In this document: piece after piece, positions 24,859-38,800 of the stretch | Layout of the letters: each line of letters begins with the position of its first letter | How positions within the stretch are numbered: position 1 is the first letter of the stretch | Assembly: GCA_017590115.1 (NCBI GenBank) | Contig: JAGGNK010015114.1 | Span: forward strand, 1,743,307 to 1,807,306 | Source of the DNA: Montifringilla adamsi | Taxonomy: Eukaryota > Chordata > Aves > Passeriformes > Passeridae | Direction of reading: 5' to 3' | DNA: 64,000 nucleotides | Notes under the pieces: generated by a model | The model's database searches: none | Seen by the model: the letters and a program-made list of their open reading frames with translations, nothing else | Told to the model about the DNA's origin: nothing | Program-made: the position numbers and the translations under genes

Positions 24859-25292
24859 ATCACAGAATTGCTTAGGATGGAAAAGATCCTTGAGGTCTTT
24901 GAGTCCATCCGTTAACCCAGCACCACCATGTTCATTTGCTAAACCATGTCCCAAAGTGCCACATCCATATGTTTTTGAACTCTCCCAGAGATGGTGATTC
25001 CATCACTTGCCCAGAAAGCCTCTTTCAATGCTGGACTACCCTTTCAGTAGAGAAATTTGCCTTAATATCTAGCACAAACCTCCCCTTGGTGCAGCTTGAA
25101 GCCATTCCTCATCCTGTCACTTACCCCCTGGGAGCAGAGCCCTATCTCCCCTGGCTGTCCCCTCCTGTCAGGGACTTGTGCAGAGCCAGAAGATCCCCCC
25201 TGAGCCTCCTTTTCTCCAGGCTGAGCCCCCCCGGCTCCCTGAGCTGCTCCAGACCCTTCCCCAGCTCCTTTGCCCTTCTCTGGTCACCCAGG
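24859..25292 (-). mobile_element. CR1 LINE, 5'-truncated 3' end (antisense)
   Basis: This is the clearest interspersed repeat here. Read on + it is the antisense of the CR1 3' region, in order: CACAGAATTGCTTAGGATGG, AAAAGATCCTTGAGGTCTTT, TAACCCAGCACCACCATG, CTAAACCATGTCCCAAAGTG, CTCCCAGAGATGGTGATTCC, then CTGAGCCTCCTTTTCTCCAG and CTCCTTTGCCCTTCTCTGGT. The LINE 3' end is at the left edge and the truncated 5' side near 25292, about 430 bases in all, typical of truncated CR1 copies. The open frames across it are not functional coding sequence. Confidence 0.93.
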
Positions 25293-28200
25293 GCGTGAAT
25301 ATTGCAGAACTCACAGCAAGCACCAGCTCACCTTAGGGTCTGAGCTCACCACTATGTAACTCCCAAGTTCTTGAACATGGAAGAAATAAAAGATCCTGAC
25401 ATTTTGTATTTGTTACATCAGAAACTACTCAGACAAATAGTAAATTTGTGTATTTGAGTCACTTGTTTCATAACCTGATTGCTGTTGTTCTTCTATGGTA
25501 TTACCTTACATTCACCTCACATTCAGTGAGTGGTTTTAAAAGTTTTGGGTTTTTTGCTCTGTCTTCTGTAGAAGTAAATAGCAAGAAATGGGCTGACCTG
25601 CTATAAGAGTTTTCATGATATTTTAGTGGAAACACTCTAATTTCTCTCCTGATTGGCTGAAAATGTACAAGAAAATCCCAGGGCTGCATTTGGTTTGTTC
25701 TGTCTTTTCCTAATCTTTATGTTTAAATGGAGCAGGATCTTTGTTTTCCATTGCCAAAGCAGACCTACGATTAAAAAGATATTTGCCAATAAACATACCT
25801 AAGTCCCTTTTGCTCGTATAAGGGAATGTGTATCCAATTCAAGCAGTGCTATGGATCACAACACTGGAACTTGTAATTCCTGTTGAGAAAGGAGCAAGGA
25901 AGGGTCAATGGTTTAAGCATAAAGGGAGCTCTGCTGTCAAGCTTTGAGAGTAGTTTTGCTGTTTGAGCCCTGTGCACCAGGGGAAAGTTCCTTCAAACAG
26001 AGAACTGCAGGATGTCTCTGCATGATTTTCACAGCACTTTGGTGATGCAAAAGTTAAAATTAGGGCTCAAGTAAGATTGGGACACCAGGCAGAGCTGGCT
26101 GCTGTGTCGGAGGTGATTCTGTAGATGCACCACAGAGACACCAGTGCTGGTAATTGACCTGGCTGGGCTGTTCCACAGCCTGTCCTGACAGCATGCAGCC
26201 CATGGATTCAGGACTCACAGTGCCTTTTGAAGGCTCTGGGACAATCCCTCTCATTTTTCTGTGGTACAAAGAGTAAATGAGAATCACTGGGCTTTTACCT
26301 CTTACCCATTCTGTAGATTGTTAGATTCCAAATGGGGCCATATGAACTTTCTTTAAACAAAAGAGTGCAGCTCTCAGCAAACTATTCAGAAAGTATCTCA
26401 TATTTGTTCTTGCTACTTGACATTTGTTTCTAAAATGGCATCAATATTGGAGTTAATATGAGAAATATGGTGAAAATAGCAAAACAAATTAACAAGACTA
26501 GAAAAAATAGATCTGGCAAAGTCATCCTCCAAAAGCTGTCCCCCTTTATCCTTGTAGTAAGACTAAATGTAATTCTCTAATACTTCAAGGATTGCAGCTT
26601 GCCTAAACTTTTCCCTCTGTAGTACTCCTGGTTACAAACAAGTGCAGCTGCATTTTTGGGCAGGGCTCCTCACCTGGTAATAGCCACAGTCTTAATTCAC
26701 AGCCTTAATTCATCTGGGCTTCTAGTCTGCTTGGGAAAGCAAATAGAGATGGCAGTTCTGTAGTTACTGGACTCAAAAGAGACCACGAGACACACAGATG
26801 ACAAAGAAAGAGGATAGAAAAGGGTTCTATTCCTAGTCAAGTTCATCCATGAAACTCCATAACTCACTATTTGATTCACTTTTCCTGGTGCCCCTTCCCA
26901 CTTCAGAGTTACCTGAGATCCTCCTATTTCCCATCCAGCAGCCAGATGCTTTTGAAATTCTGTGGAGCTTTTTTGTTGCATCCTGAAATCTGCTGCCTTC
27001 CTTGCTATTTTCTGGCCCTCCTAGCCCTCAGATTTGTATCAGCTCCATCCAGCTCCTCTCACCCACATGGAAATCCCATATCCCAGTTCTCCTGCTCAGT
27101 CTTATTCCCATCACCAACCAGGTTTGTCAGTGCCACAAAAGGTAATGGTACCTTTATTACTGACCCCCTGAACCAAGTGTCATTGCAGTCACAGTTCAGC
27201 TTGAGATACATGTAGGAATTGCTCCTTTCCCTCCCCTCCCTGCTCATCTCGGGGCATTCCCTGCTCAGCACTGTTTCATTAAGCAGTCTGGGATGCTTTT
27301 GAGAGTCCACAGCTGCTCAGTGTTTGCATCATAAGCCTTAGATGAGAACAAACAACTTCTGCTTTAAATTATTTCATCAAAAATCACTTAAAGATTGAAG
27401 GTTGTAAATGTTTTACTAACAGAGGTGCTTTCCAGCTGATTTATCAGAAAGGACAGTTATTTTGGAGACAGTGGCTTTGGGCAAAGAAGGTGAACCTCTC
27501 CTTTGGGTTCTGTGTTAAGAGCAGCTTCTGCTTGTGTTACTTATGTAAAGATGTTCTGTAAGGTAAATTTGTTTCCTGAGCGAGAGCAGTTCAGTTGTGT
27601 GTGCATGCTTGCATGTGTTTTATCATCCATGCCTTGTCGAGCAGAGCTAGCAGGATCTCCTTGTCCAGCAGGGCAGGCTAAGCAGGTACATTCTGCTGTT
27701 AAAACCAGCAGCAGAATTGCATTAGCTGCAGTGGTGCCAGGGCAGTGAAAGGGTTTGCAGTGCTCAAGGATCCTGACTGTCCTGCCAGGGCTGTGTGCAA
27801 TGGCCTTGGGCAGGTGTTGCTCTCAAATAAACTTAGGCTCTCAGCTTTCTGATGGATCCTTGAGGGGTGTCAAGTTAAACTATGTAGCACAATCAGCTGA
27901 TACTGCTCCTTCTGTCTGAATGTCACAGAGCTTCTAATATTTACAGAAATAAATCTGGACTTTGAAGGCAGAAATCCAGTATCTGTGTCCTCCTGTCCAT
28001 CCCAAAAGCTTGTGCCAGAGTCTGAATTTCCTTTACACTACTATTGTGTCTTTATTAATGATACTTGCATAGACTGTGATATTTCATATAATACTTTTGT
28101 GGATGCTTCTGCCACTTTTATAGTAGAAATAATTTTAGCTGATTCTTAAATATGTACATCAGCAAGTACTTAATCTGATTTGGCAGTTGCTAGTCAATAT

Positions 28201-30829
28201 AGTTCTAATAGTTAATATTAAATATTCATCCTTCAGTAGTTACATTTCTAAAAAAAATTATGAAATCCAAATACATTACTTATTTTATACAACCCTTATT
28301 CCAAAGGGAAAATCACCTGGTGGATTGAAGTCTTAGAAGCAAAAGAGAAACATTTAAAGAAATGAAAATAATTTAACAGTTTGGCTCTGTGACAGTGTTA
28401 CTCCAAGTATTTATATATATCCAATTTGCCTGCAAGCCAAGTGGATTAATGTTTCCTGTAGTAGACACAATTACCATCAATATTAGTATTATTAAACAAA
28501 CCCAGTAGCCCATGAATGCACAGTCTGACTTAGATCCTTCTGCTAGGGATTAAGCAGTTAGAATTCCCTCGGTGCCACAGGTTCCCGTGGTGGCAGCGTG
28601 CAGCTGCAGAGGGTGCTGGAGCAGAGGCACAGCCTTCACATGGCTGCTCTTTGCAGGTTAACAAAGCATGGAAAATACTTGTAAACCAGTACAGTGAGCT
28701 GCTAATGGCCAAAATAATGAGCACAACATTTCTTCCTTTCCTCTGCAGCATTTCTGTGGCAAAGTACAGCTGACTCATGTACAGCTGCAGTCAGGAAACA
28801 GGTTTTGCTATTATTCATAACTGGAGTGGAAATACTAAAGGGAAAGGATAAACTGGAGCTGCCTGTCAGCCTCAACAGTCAGAAGAGAATAGGTAGATAC
28901 ACAGGCCTGCATCAGCTTTGGTTTTGCAGTCTTCTGTTCTTTTTTGTGTCACCTGTTGTTCCTTAACCACAACCGTTTTAGGCACTTCTGTTCTCTGCCT
29001 TTGCTGTCAGAGCCAAAACACACATCTCCTCTCATCTCCGAGGGCTGCTGCTGACTGCAGGCAGCTCATGACATTCAGAATGCTCTGGTTCAGGCAGGAG
29101 AGACTTCTAAGTCCCTGAAATTGTTCTTGGAATTTCTGGGAAAACAAAAGCTCTTTAGCAAACGTCAGGACAGACAGATGTTCTGTTAGTATTTCTTCCT
29201 TCTCCCAGTGAGATAATTACCTCATGGATACCTTTCTATACCATAAGCATGTGTAATTATTTCACAGTTTTTCTATTGCCTCTTTCCTTGGAAGGGTGAG
29301 GCATTCACAGTGTGTTCTTTCATTTAAAAACTGTTTTTAAAAAAGGTACTTTATTTGTGCAACTTCCATTTCCTTGGAACAGAAATGAAAATGAACATAA
29401 TACTGTCTTTTTATTGAGCTTAACAGTTACAGTAAGACTTTTGAAAGGTGGCAAAAAATTCTTTTAGCTTGACATTTGACCTTTCTAAGTTTCAACTTTT
29501 TATATTGCCAGTGCTTGCAAACCATTTAAAAAAAATCTTATTTTCCTACAGGAAAACCACATCGTGATACAAAGTAGCAGGGCTCAGAAATGGAACCTTT
29601 TTTTTATGAATGGCACCTTTTTCATATACACATGAAAGTTAATTTAAGATGATGTTTTAATTGATTTTAAGCAAACAGTCATTTGCAGGTAGAATGGGAA
29701 ATGACTCCTAAATTTCAGGTATACAGGTAGAAATCCAGACACATTCTCACAAAGAGAATTCTCCCAGTCATCTGGTTAAAAGTCTTGTGTAAAACTCTTC
29801 AGCTGAAAAATTCTGGTGGTGATTTACTTGCGTGATGTGTTTAGTTGACTTACTGCTGGACTGTGTGAAGCTACTTCTGAATCATTTCTTGCATGCTGTA
29901 GGATGCTTTGTAGTCATGGAAGCTGTGAAGATTAATTCCTCTGATTAGAGCAATTACATGCTCCACATCCTAAAAGAATTTTATAAATTGAAGTCCAAGA
30001 AAATGTGCTCCATTTTAAACAGTAAGGCTTAGTTGTGCTGTTTGTGTAGAAGTCCTTAGTTTGTGCTGATGTGCGTCATACCTCGTGTGTGGACAAGCAC
30101 AGGGCAAAGCAATACTGACACAGCCCCCCTGTCCGCATGTCCAAACGTGACCGGTATTTACTTGAAGACAGGGGATCCTCAAAATAATCAGAGGGAACAG
30201 CTGGTGCTTGTTTTTTATTTTTTCTGTAGTCCTGTGTAAGATTTCAGTGAATTCCTTGCATTCTTAGCAATATTACAGTTAGTGTAACGGTTATTTCAGA
30301 ATATCTAGTACTACAACCCTTAGCATAAAAGTTGAGGAAAAACAAAGTGAAGAGATTGAGATGCTTGTTCGTTGGGCAGAGAGGATCATGAGGACCTATT
30401 GTCCATGCCTCATATGTATAGTCAACAAATTAATAAAATGGAGACATACTCAAATATAGCAAAATCACAAATAAGGCAGACAAACAGATCTATGTAGCCT
30501 CTGGCAGAAGTCTGTCCAGGACCAGAAGCAAATAACTACAAATCACAGTGTACATTACAGCAAACACAAGCCTATTTCCTATTTCAGTGACAAGCTGTAA
30601 GTCTTGTGCCAGAAAGAGCCATCTTCTGCCTTTCATCTTTAGGGTCTGCTATAGTCAGAGGACAAAGGGATTTCAGAACTCTCAAGTATCAGCTCCTGTC
30701 AGCAGAGGCATCAGGAGTGTACAGAGGAGTTCAGGCAGTAATTGGACATCTTCCAGGACAGATTTCCCGGGCAGCTGGGGGGGTTGTGGTGGGACAACCC
30801 CATCTCCTTTGTGTGCAGCAGAGCAGGTC

Positions 30830-31470
30830 CGAGCAGTGCCTGTGTGAGCAGAGCCGGGCGTGCCCTGCAGCAGTTCGGGGCGCTCGGCGCTCCGCAGGGC
30901 GGGCAGAGCCGGCTCAGCCCCGCCGCAGGGGCAGCAGGAACCTTGAGCTCTGGGTTCTGCAGGGCAGCCACACTGACTGCGGCTGCTCCGCTGCCATCGC
31001 TCAGCACCTTCCTCCGTGTCCCGGGGGCAGCAGGAGCGGGGTGCCGGGACTGTGAGGGCGTAGCCGGCTGCTCGCTGAGGGAGGGGGCCGGGCTGATCCC
31101 GGTGCACACACGGCGTGCGCTGAGCACCGCACCGGGTGTAGGAGCAGCCCAGGCTGCGGGCAACCACTGCCAGTCCCAGCCAGGAGGAGCAGGGAGCAGC
31201 TCCATGGTCCCTTGACGGGCACAGAGCCGGGCTGCGGCATGTCCCCGAGCCGGGCAAGGCAGGGCCAGCAGCAGCCAGAGGGCGAGGCTGGGGCAGCTGT
31301 AGCAGTGAGCCAGGGCTGGGCTGGGCTGCCCGGCAGAGCTTAGCCGGGGCTCTGGGCTGTGCCAGGGGCCCGGTGAGCCTGGGCTGCAGCGCTGCGGGCA
31401 CCGGGGCTGCGGCACCGGGCACGGCAGGGCGCGAGCCGCCATCCCCTGGGATACTGGGTGCGAAGTGGTG
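30830..31470. promoter_or_regulatory. CpG island without a recognised gene
   Basis: A hand count gives about 50 CpG dinucleotides in roughly 640 bases. The stretch is strongly GC-rich and is surrounded by CpG-poor, AT-rich intron. With rough base frequencies the observed/expected ratio is about 0.65, which meets the usual island definition. Dense blocks lie at 30853-30925, 31000-31135 and 31380-31445. Overlapping open frames occur on both strands because stops are rare in GC-rich DNA; none resembles a known protein. A donor-like GGCCCGGTGAGCC lies at 31366-31378. It could be an internal or alternative promoter of CTNNA3, a non-coding RNA promoter, or simply a GC-rich patch. Confidence 0.6.
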
Positions 31471-32819
31471 ATCGGCGATGAGCTGGAATTCTGTCCTCAG
31501 GACAGCGTTCAGGGAGCTCCTAACAATGGCAGTTTTGTAGCATTCTCCAAAGGCACGGTATGGAACCTGCCTTTGATCTTCAGTGTCTTGCGCAAGTCTC
31601 GTTTTTATGTTTATTTTTGCTCAAGCTGTTGTTGGGTGAGCGCACCCAGCAATGTCTCCTAGGAAAATAAAGAAGCAGTCATTAAAAAGGCAAAACACCT
31701 CTCCCAGCATTTTACCCTTTAAAATATAGGCCTATTTTTATGGGATTTATTTGCTATATTTTGTATATGCTATATATTTTTGGCTATAACACCATATGTT
31801 CAGGTTCCTCCTGAATTAATTAGCAGAAGTTAGAAGCTTAAACCTTTGGAGGGCTTCCAAGAAATGAGACTAGAAACTTTTGCAGTTATCAGCCCCTTCA
31901 TTGGAAGGGTAGGCACAGCAGTGAATTAATTACCACTAGAAATTTGACATAAAATATTAGCTGCTTTTTTTCCTTGTGAATTTAATGCTGATTCAAATGG
32001 AAGTTTTGCTTACAAGAGAGATCAGTCATGTTCAGAGTATGATGTGCACCCACGTTTCTCTTGACAATTTCTTATCTAAGAATGGATGTATGGCAGTTAC
32101 GGCACTGTTGACCTGGCTGGTGAAACAGAAGTCTGGAGTTGTCACTGCAGAGTTTGTGAACTTGATAATTCAGATAGCACCTAATGGGGGTACGTAAAAA
32201 TGAGTAGTCGTTGCAGATAGTGAAACAGAAAGGGAGCAGATCAGTGGGAGCTGCTTTTGAGGCTTTGCAGAGCTGGTGACACCTCGAGGGGCTGCTTGTG
32301 TCTGCTGAGGTGAGATGACTGCAGTGAAGGGGTGCTGCTGTCTCGACCGCCACTCTGATCTTGGTGGGGAGGTAAGTGGGCAGTCCAGAGAAGGGAATGA
32401 GGTACAGGGACTTCGCTGCCATCTTCCCCCTGCTACTTTTCCCTTAGCAATACTATCAACTGTGTATATATCAAGGTTTCTCTATCAGAATATAAAATGG
32501 GAAAAAATTGAGGCCTTAAGTCATGTTTAAAAAAAAAAAAAGAGATTTTATAACACAAACTATTTTCTTCTACATTCACATATACAATAAGTTCATAAGC
32601 ATTGGAAAAAACCAGGTTTTGTCTCTTTGTGTTCTGGACGTGTCTGCTGTCATTGTGCAGGTGAGGTGATGGCACAGCATACCCTGAAAACCAGGGGGAT
32701 GTGGTACCCAGCTGTACCCAAATCAGCTACAGGCTCCTCAGATTGTGTGTCTGGCTTTGGTTGTTTGGGATGCCAGCAGTACATTCTAGGCTGGGAGAAG
32801 TATAGTTAGGATTTTCTCT

Positions 32820-32840
32820 ACTGAAGTATATTACTTCAGT
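32820..32840. repeat. Small inverted repeat (9-base arms, 3-base loop)
   Basis: ACTGAAGTA (32820-32828) and TACTTCAGT (32832-32840) are exact reverse complements around TAT. It has no T tail or promoter context, so it is probably an incidental intronic palindrome. Confidence 0.6.
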
Positions 32841-35800
32841 CGTTCTGAAATCATTATTTTGTTATTGCTTTCTCCTCCTCCCTAGACTGAGAACTGTAGC
32901 ACTTGCTGTAGTCACCCTTTTCTGTGCAGATGAAGGGATGGTTATTTCAGAGAGCTAAGGCTTTTGTTTTTCCAAAATCACTTCTCCTGTATTAGTTCTC
33001 ATTCCTCTCTTCACGCTACCAAATGTCTGACTTGCTTCTCTTTGAGTGATCAACCCACAGGAAACAATTTCCACAGGAAAGAACCTTTGGTTTCTTTATG
33101 GCCAAAAGTCAGGCTAGGATGGAGTTGCCGTCAAATAAAATATAACTGTTCCCAGAAGCTGCAGGGTTGCAAACACTCTTACTGTATTTCCTATATAATT
33201 AATTTTATTTAGTAATATTTTCAGTTTTCTTCCTGGAGTGTGCATACTTCTGAGAAAAACTATGCACAAATGCTCACCTTGGGAGCACAGTGAACAACAG
33301 AAACAGTGCTGAACTGCTGTTTTCTGCTGAAATTATGACTGGAGTCTGTTCCAAACTTTTTAAATTAAAGCAGGACCTTTCACAGTTTGCATAGCCTGCC
33401 AATGGTTTTCACACTTCTTCTTCCAAAACTATATAGCATTTTTAACACACGTTTTTCAATTCAGTACCTTTGGCAGCTGCTGTTTTGCTACTTTTGGGAA
33501 TCAAAACTGTATTTCTCCTTAAGGGGGCACTGGCAGTTTCATTCAGCATCTCTCAGTGCACCTCAGACTGAGCTGGTGTGCTGCTGCTCATAAAGGTTAG
33601 CAAATAGTTCTGCCTCTCCAACCTCCTGCCTTGTTGCCAGGCTGGGGTACAGGACTGGAGGGCAGAAAGAGGATGCCCATAGTGAGCCTCTGGCCCAACC
33701 CCTGAACTGGTAAGAAGATGGCTAAAGGCAGAAGTGTGGAGGGATCTGCATGGCAGATTGCAAACATAATTTTTCTTTTGTGTTCTTTTGCAGTATTTTC
33801 TCACACCTGTCTCAGTCCTGCACTGCTAAGATCACCCGAGAGCTATTCTTACTGCTAGGAAGTATGGATCACATAACCCCACTGCTTGGGCGTGCTCTGT
33901 GGTGACAGAGGGAAGGAGTGACACTGTTCAGTGTGTCTGGGATGGGTGAGAGCTAGTGGAAGGAACTTGAGACTTCAGTGGGGTCACTTCATCTCATGGT
34001 AAACCTATTGAAAAGCTAGATTAAAGATCTCTGCTGTAGTCACAGTTCTACCACAGACCACTGTGATCATCCCTACACAGACACCTCTATTGCTGCCTTA
34101 AGAGAAGTAGCTGACACTGTCATTGAGCTTCTTTAGGCTGATGGAAAGGCCAGAGGTCCTTAATATACCAAGAAGAAAAACAAATAAAACCAGGCCTGTA
34201 AAGGAGGAGGGGAGAGGTGTTGTGAACATACTTCTTCCTCTCGGCCTGCCCCAGGAATGAATGCTCTTGGGGAGAAAGTGTGCTTCTGGTCTGTGCATTG
34301 TCAGAGGAGGAAACAGAAATGTAGTTCCTGCTTTTCAACATTTCGATCAGCTTCCCACTCCCACCTGGATGACCAGTCCTTCCTTCTGTTTCTGTCCTCA
34401 TGGGAGTCTGTCTCTCCCTAGAGCTGAAGGCAAACTGTGGAAACTAGGTGTAAAATTAAGAGAAGACTTGGCCATTTACACTAACAGTTTTGACTTAATT
34501 TTAGCATCAAGCAGTGGTTTATTTTCAATTTTGTTCATTGGTATAAGCATCTTTTTCCTGTTGGCCGAATCATCTATGCAGAGCAGCATTTTCAGTGGGT
34601 AATGGCTGAGAAGCCTCTTTGGTATGTATGGGCCTGTGGTAATTGCTAGACATATGGTAATGCTCTGCTCTTAAGTAACTTTTTTTGCTAAGTAGTTATA
34701 AACAGATCATAGATCCCAGTTAATTTAGTGCTTCAAGGTTTCTGTACCAGAATATGCATGATTCTGTTTCTCTCTCTGGAGTGTCTTCATTACTGCTGCC
34801 TGCTCTGTTGATACTGCTTTTCAAGTGGGCCAGTCAGAGGCAGCAGATGAGGATAACATGAATATTCTAGAAGTGATTTCCTTAAAGGGTTCTCAGTGCT
34901 TGTACAGGAAGGCAGGAGCTGCAGACACCAGATGCTGGACATCTGTTAGCAGGAACTGCGAGAGCTCAGTGCTGTTACACCAAGGGTTTGGCATGGTGTG
35001 GGAAACACAGGATATGGCAGGAAGGAGCTGCTGCCAAGGGAGTTACTGCTGCTGGAAGGGGCATTGCAAGCATCCAGTCAGTATTGCCTTTAATTTTGCA
35101 TGGATGCCTGAAGTATTCAGGGCTATGCATGTGCAGGTCCTGTCCAGATTAATTGTTGCAGCCTATCCATGTCACAAATGTTCTGTTTCCCACACAGGGT
35201 TGCAGCTTTCCTCTGCACAAGCCGTAACTTTGCTTTTGGATCCAGCAGTTCAGTCTGGATTAGTAAGAGAGTCAATGAGTTACTTCTCTTTTTAAACTAG
35301 GTGTGGGATTTTTTTTTTTAACTTGTTTTCTCCAAGGGCACTTCCAGACTTCTCTATCAGATTCTCTGCAAAACCAGTTGCTGTCCACAATGGAGCAGGC
35401 TGAAGGCCCCAGGATGGCAAAGCTCTCTGGTGGTGTGTGGCTGGTGTTGGAGCAACATCCCGTTGGTGACTTGGGAATGCATTTCCCACATTCCCAAAGG
35501 AGAGGCACTCAGATGAGGTCTCCCCCAGCTTCTGACAGTAGGCAAACCAAACAGAAGGAGGGTGGGAGGAGGAATGATGATGGGGATGTCGTAGAGGGAA
35601 GTCCTCACTAAGTTACTCAGGGCCATTTTTCACATCTTTGCTGTCTCAGCAGCAGAAACCCTCAAGATTTTGTCAGGATTTCAGTGAACAAGCAGCTGTT
35701 GTACTTCATTCCTTGCCAAGGCTATAACTTATTACAGAAGTTCTCTTCAACTTGAAATCCTGTAGGCTTGAGGAAACAAGCTGCCGCTATAATTTTAGGC

Positions 35801-38800
35801 CTTAAAAAAAGTGTGGTTTAATACTGATGGAAAAATCAGATGAAGTGCTGTTTTTGTTCAAGACTACCACATTAATTTTTTGGGCATGTTTTATTCAGCT
35901 GAAATGCTCCCTTCCCCCTTTCCATCCTAGGAAATTTTGCCTACCATAGTACAAGAAAAAAGTTTGATTCACTGGAGAGCCTGTGGCAAACATATTTTCA
36001 AATGCTTTGTCTTGACACAGCAAAGTGACAGTGACACAGGTGCTGATGCCAAGTAACTTGCCTGGCTGAATTGTGTCAGTTGTGTTAATACAATTTTCTG
36101 CAGAAACTGTGTCCCTTCAGGAAAGTCTCCTGCCTTCTTTGTTGTTAAGAGGACCTTGAAGTACCTAATTAGTGTAATCAGGAAGGGCCTGTCTTGCTGA
36201 GGTTGCACCAAAACAGTAAGGAATGATCTCTGTAAGCCCCAAATTCTGGCTGCAGTGGGCAGGCTCTCAACCAGGCCTTTCAGCAGGTGAGTTCTTGCAT
36301 CACTGTGGGGAAGGAAATCCCTTCCTCACCCAAGTGCTCTGCAGCAGGAATGATGGATGCTCTCTATTGCCAGACTGTAGCAAATTCCTTATTCTTGAAA
36401 TGGTGGAGAGGAAAGCAAAGTATTGTAAGCTTTGAACAGCACTGTAAGACACAGGACTGCTTGCCAAAGGCTTATTCTACCAAACAGCACCCATATTAAT
36501 AATTTTTCTGAAGTCTTTGCTCTGGGTTTTTTTGTTTTAGGGTGGTTTTTTTTGGCATCAGTGATAGATTCTAGCCAGTGCCAATATTCTCCTGCCATAT
36601 TGCCACTTGCCTTTCACCACTGTGTGGCTGCAAGAGAGCTTCCTCACTGCCATTTGATGAGCAGACAGAAATTAAGACCTTGCATGTTTTAACTGCTCTT
36701 TTTTTGAACTCATATAGTACGTCAGTGCTTCTAACGCAGAACATTGTTAAAAATCTTCGTATGTGTATTATTTCTTGTCTTGGCCCTGGAGATACGTTAT
36801 TGTAGGAGAAACTCACCTACCCCCAGCATTTTTTAATTAAGTTTCATGGTTGCTGAGCAAATCCTGAAAATGGGATCCCTGAAGGCTTGGAAAAGAAAAA
36901 GGAAATACAAAGAACTGCAAATATATTATTTCAATTCTCTTGAGGTTTATTCTAGTTCTGTGGTATTTTGGAGCCTGACTCATGATATTTGAGTGCTTTG
37001 GGGCTGACAATACAAATTTCATTCACACCGTCTCCACGTAACACTGTTTATGTAAGCAGAGCCCACCATGAAAAATGGGGGAGATGTGGGAGAATGGAAC
37101 ATCATAACCCTTTTCCTTTGGTCCTGCAGGGCTGTTGGTAACTCCGAGTCAACCATATCAATGAGAATTTGTTTGCTTACTGTTTTTCCCAAAGTGAGAG
37201 CAAGGCACATATCAAATTGATGAAGTACAAAGAAAATGCATTTCAGTCTAAGACTGTTCTTTGTCATTATGCAAAGTAGATCTTTTTATTCTGAAAGTAG
37301 TTTCCTCTTTGCATTTTGCAGCCAGGTACTTTTTCCTCTTTAGTGAACTTGCATTGAAGGGAACTTTATCCGTACCTTCATGAGGGCTTAGAAATAAGAA
37401 GAGTTGGTGAGAGAATATGTCCACAGTGAGGGTGAGGCATCAGTAGTTAAGTGCTGACATATTAGAAAAGGATATTAGGATCTTTAATTTAATAAGCCAT
37501 CATTATTTATACAGTTTGAGAAGTCTTAAAACAGTGATGCTCAGCTGAAGCTAAACATTTCCGTAGTTAACTGAATTGTCTAATTGTCTAACTAAACTCT
37601 CTCACTACAAGCCAGTAATTCAGGTAAGGGCATGGTCTGTAGTACTGTGACAAGAGGGGAGATTTTCTAATCCTGAGAGTTTGAAGTTTTGTTTAAGTTG
37701 CCGTATTAGAGGGAGTGTCTCTAAGTCTTTCATACAACATACTTATTATAAACACAACATGTTGTAACTATTGTACCCTGTTGTTGAAACCAAACTGCAA
37801 GTTAATGGTGCTTTTCACAGGCCATAGCAGTAAAGCAGAATTTCTTTCAAAATGTTTTGATAATTGGTTCTGCACATATTCAGGAACTTGTGTGGCATTT
37901 GGAAGATAGATTACTGAGCCATTAGCAGTCTAGCAATATGATCCGATATCCATATTAATAAACATCTGTCCCAGTGGCATAGCAGATGTGCTAGGTGCAT
38001 ATATAACATAAAATGTACATTTTTTTATGAGTACTTTGTTCTTTTTTTACTACAAAATGTTTTAATTATATTATCGATCATGCCATTAGTTTCAGTTTGC
38101 AACAGTGAAAGTGTGTTTTTTTAAAAAAAAGAGCAAATGGGGTGAAGACAGTTTTCTGAGAAATTCTAAAATACTCCTTTGCTAGTGCAATGAACTAATT
38201 TTGAAAGGTGAATTTTGCTATCTTCCGCTACTAGCATCGAGCCTGTCATTGCAGGTTTGGGAGCATTTTGGTTCTGGTGCTCCTGGTTTGATTCCTCAGT
38301 AGGCCCCTTAATTCCAATTGCTGCTAAGTTTATAATGAATGGTGTGCAGAGGGCTCAGCTTCATGACTCCCCTTGAGAAATGTCCCAGTCTGGCAAAAAT
38401 TTCCATTGTTTTCTGGAGATGAAAACTTGGTAAATGCAGGTATCATAGTAGTATAAGATACGTAATTTAACTACCAGAAAAGTCCCTAACTCCAAAAAGT
38501 TTTTCCATTCCCATCCTAAACTTCATCCAATTTAAAAAGCATTTATCATAGTTACAAAATCTTTTATAATTGTAGTTTTTTTCTTTGCAAAACACAAGAT
38601 GGGCACTCTGAAAGACAGTTTTCCCGTAATGTAATATCCCTTTAGCCAAATACATATTTTTAAGCAAAAATGTTAGCAGTTTACTAGTAGCCCAGGTGTG
38701 TTTTTCAATCAGACATTAGTATTAACTTGTATTTTTCCGGGGTTTTTTTTGAAGACTGATTCCTTTGTTGTGACATTCTGGGTACTTACATTATAATTAT

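Noticed and set aside
30606..31442. Overlapping open frames of 149-246 codons in the CpG island
   Set aside because: They occur on both strands with composition-driven A/P/G/S/R-rich translations and no recognisable domain. GC-rich DNA lacks stop codons by chance.
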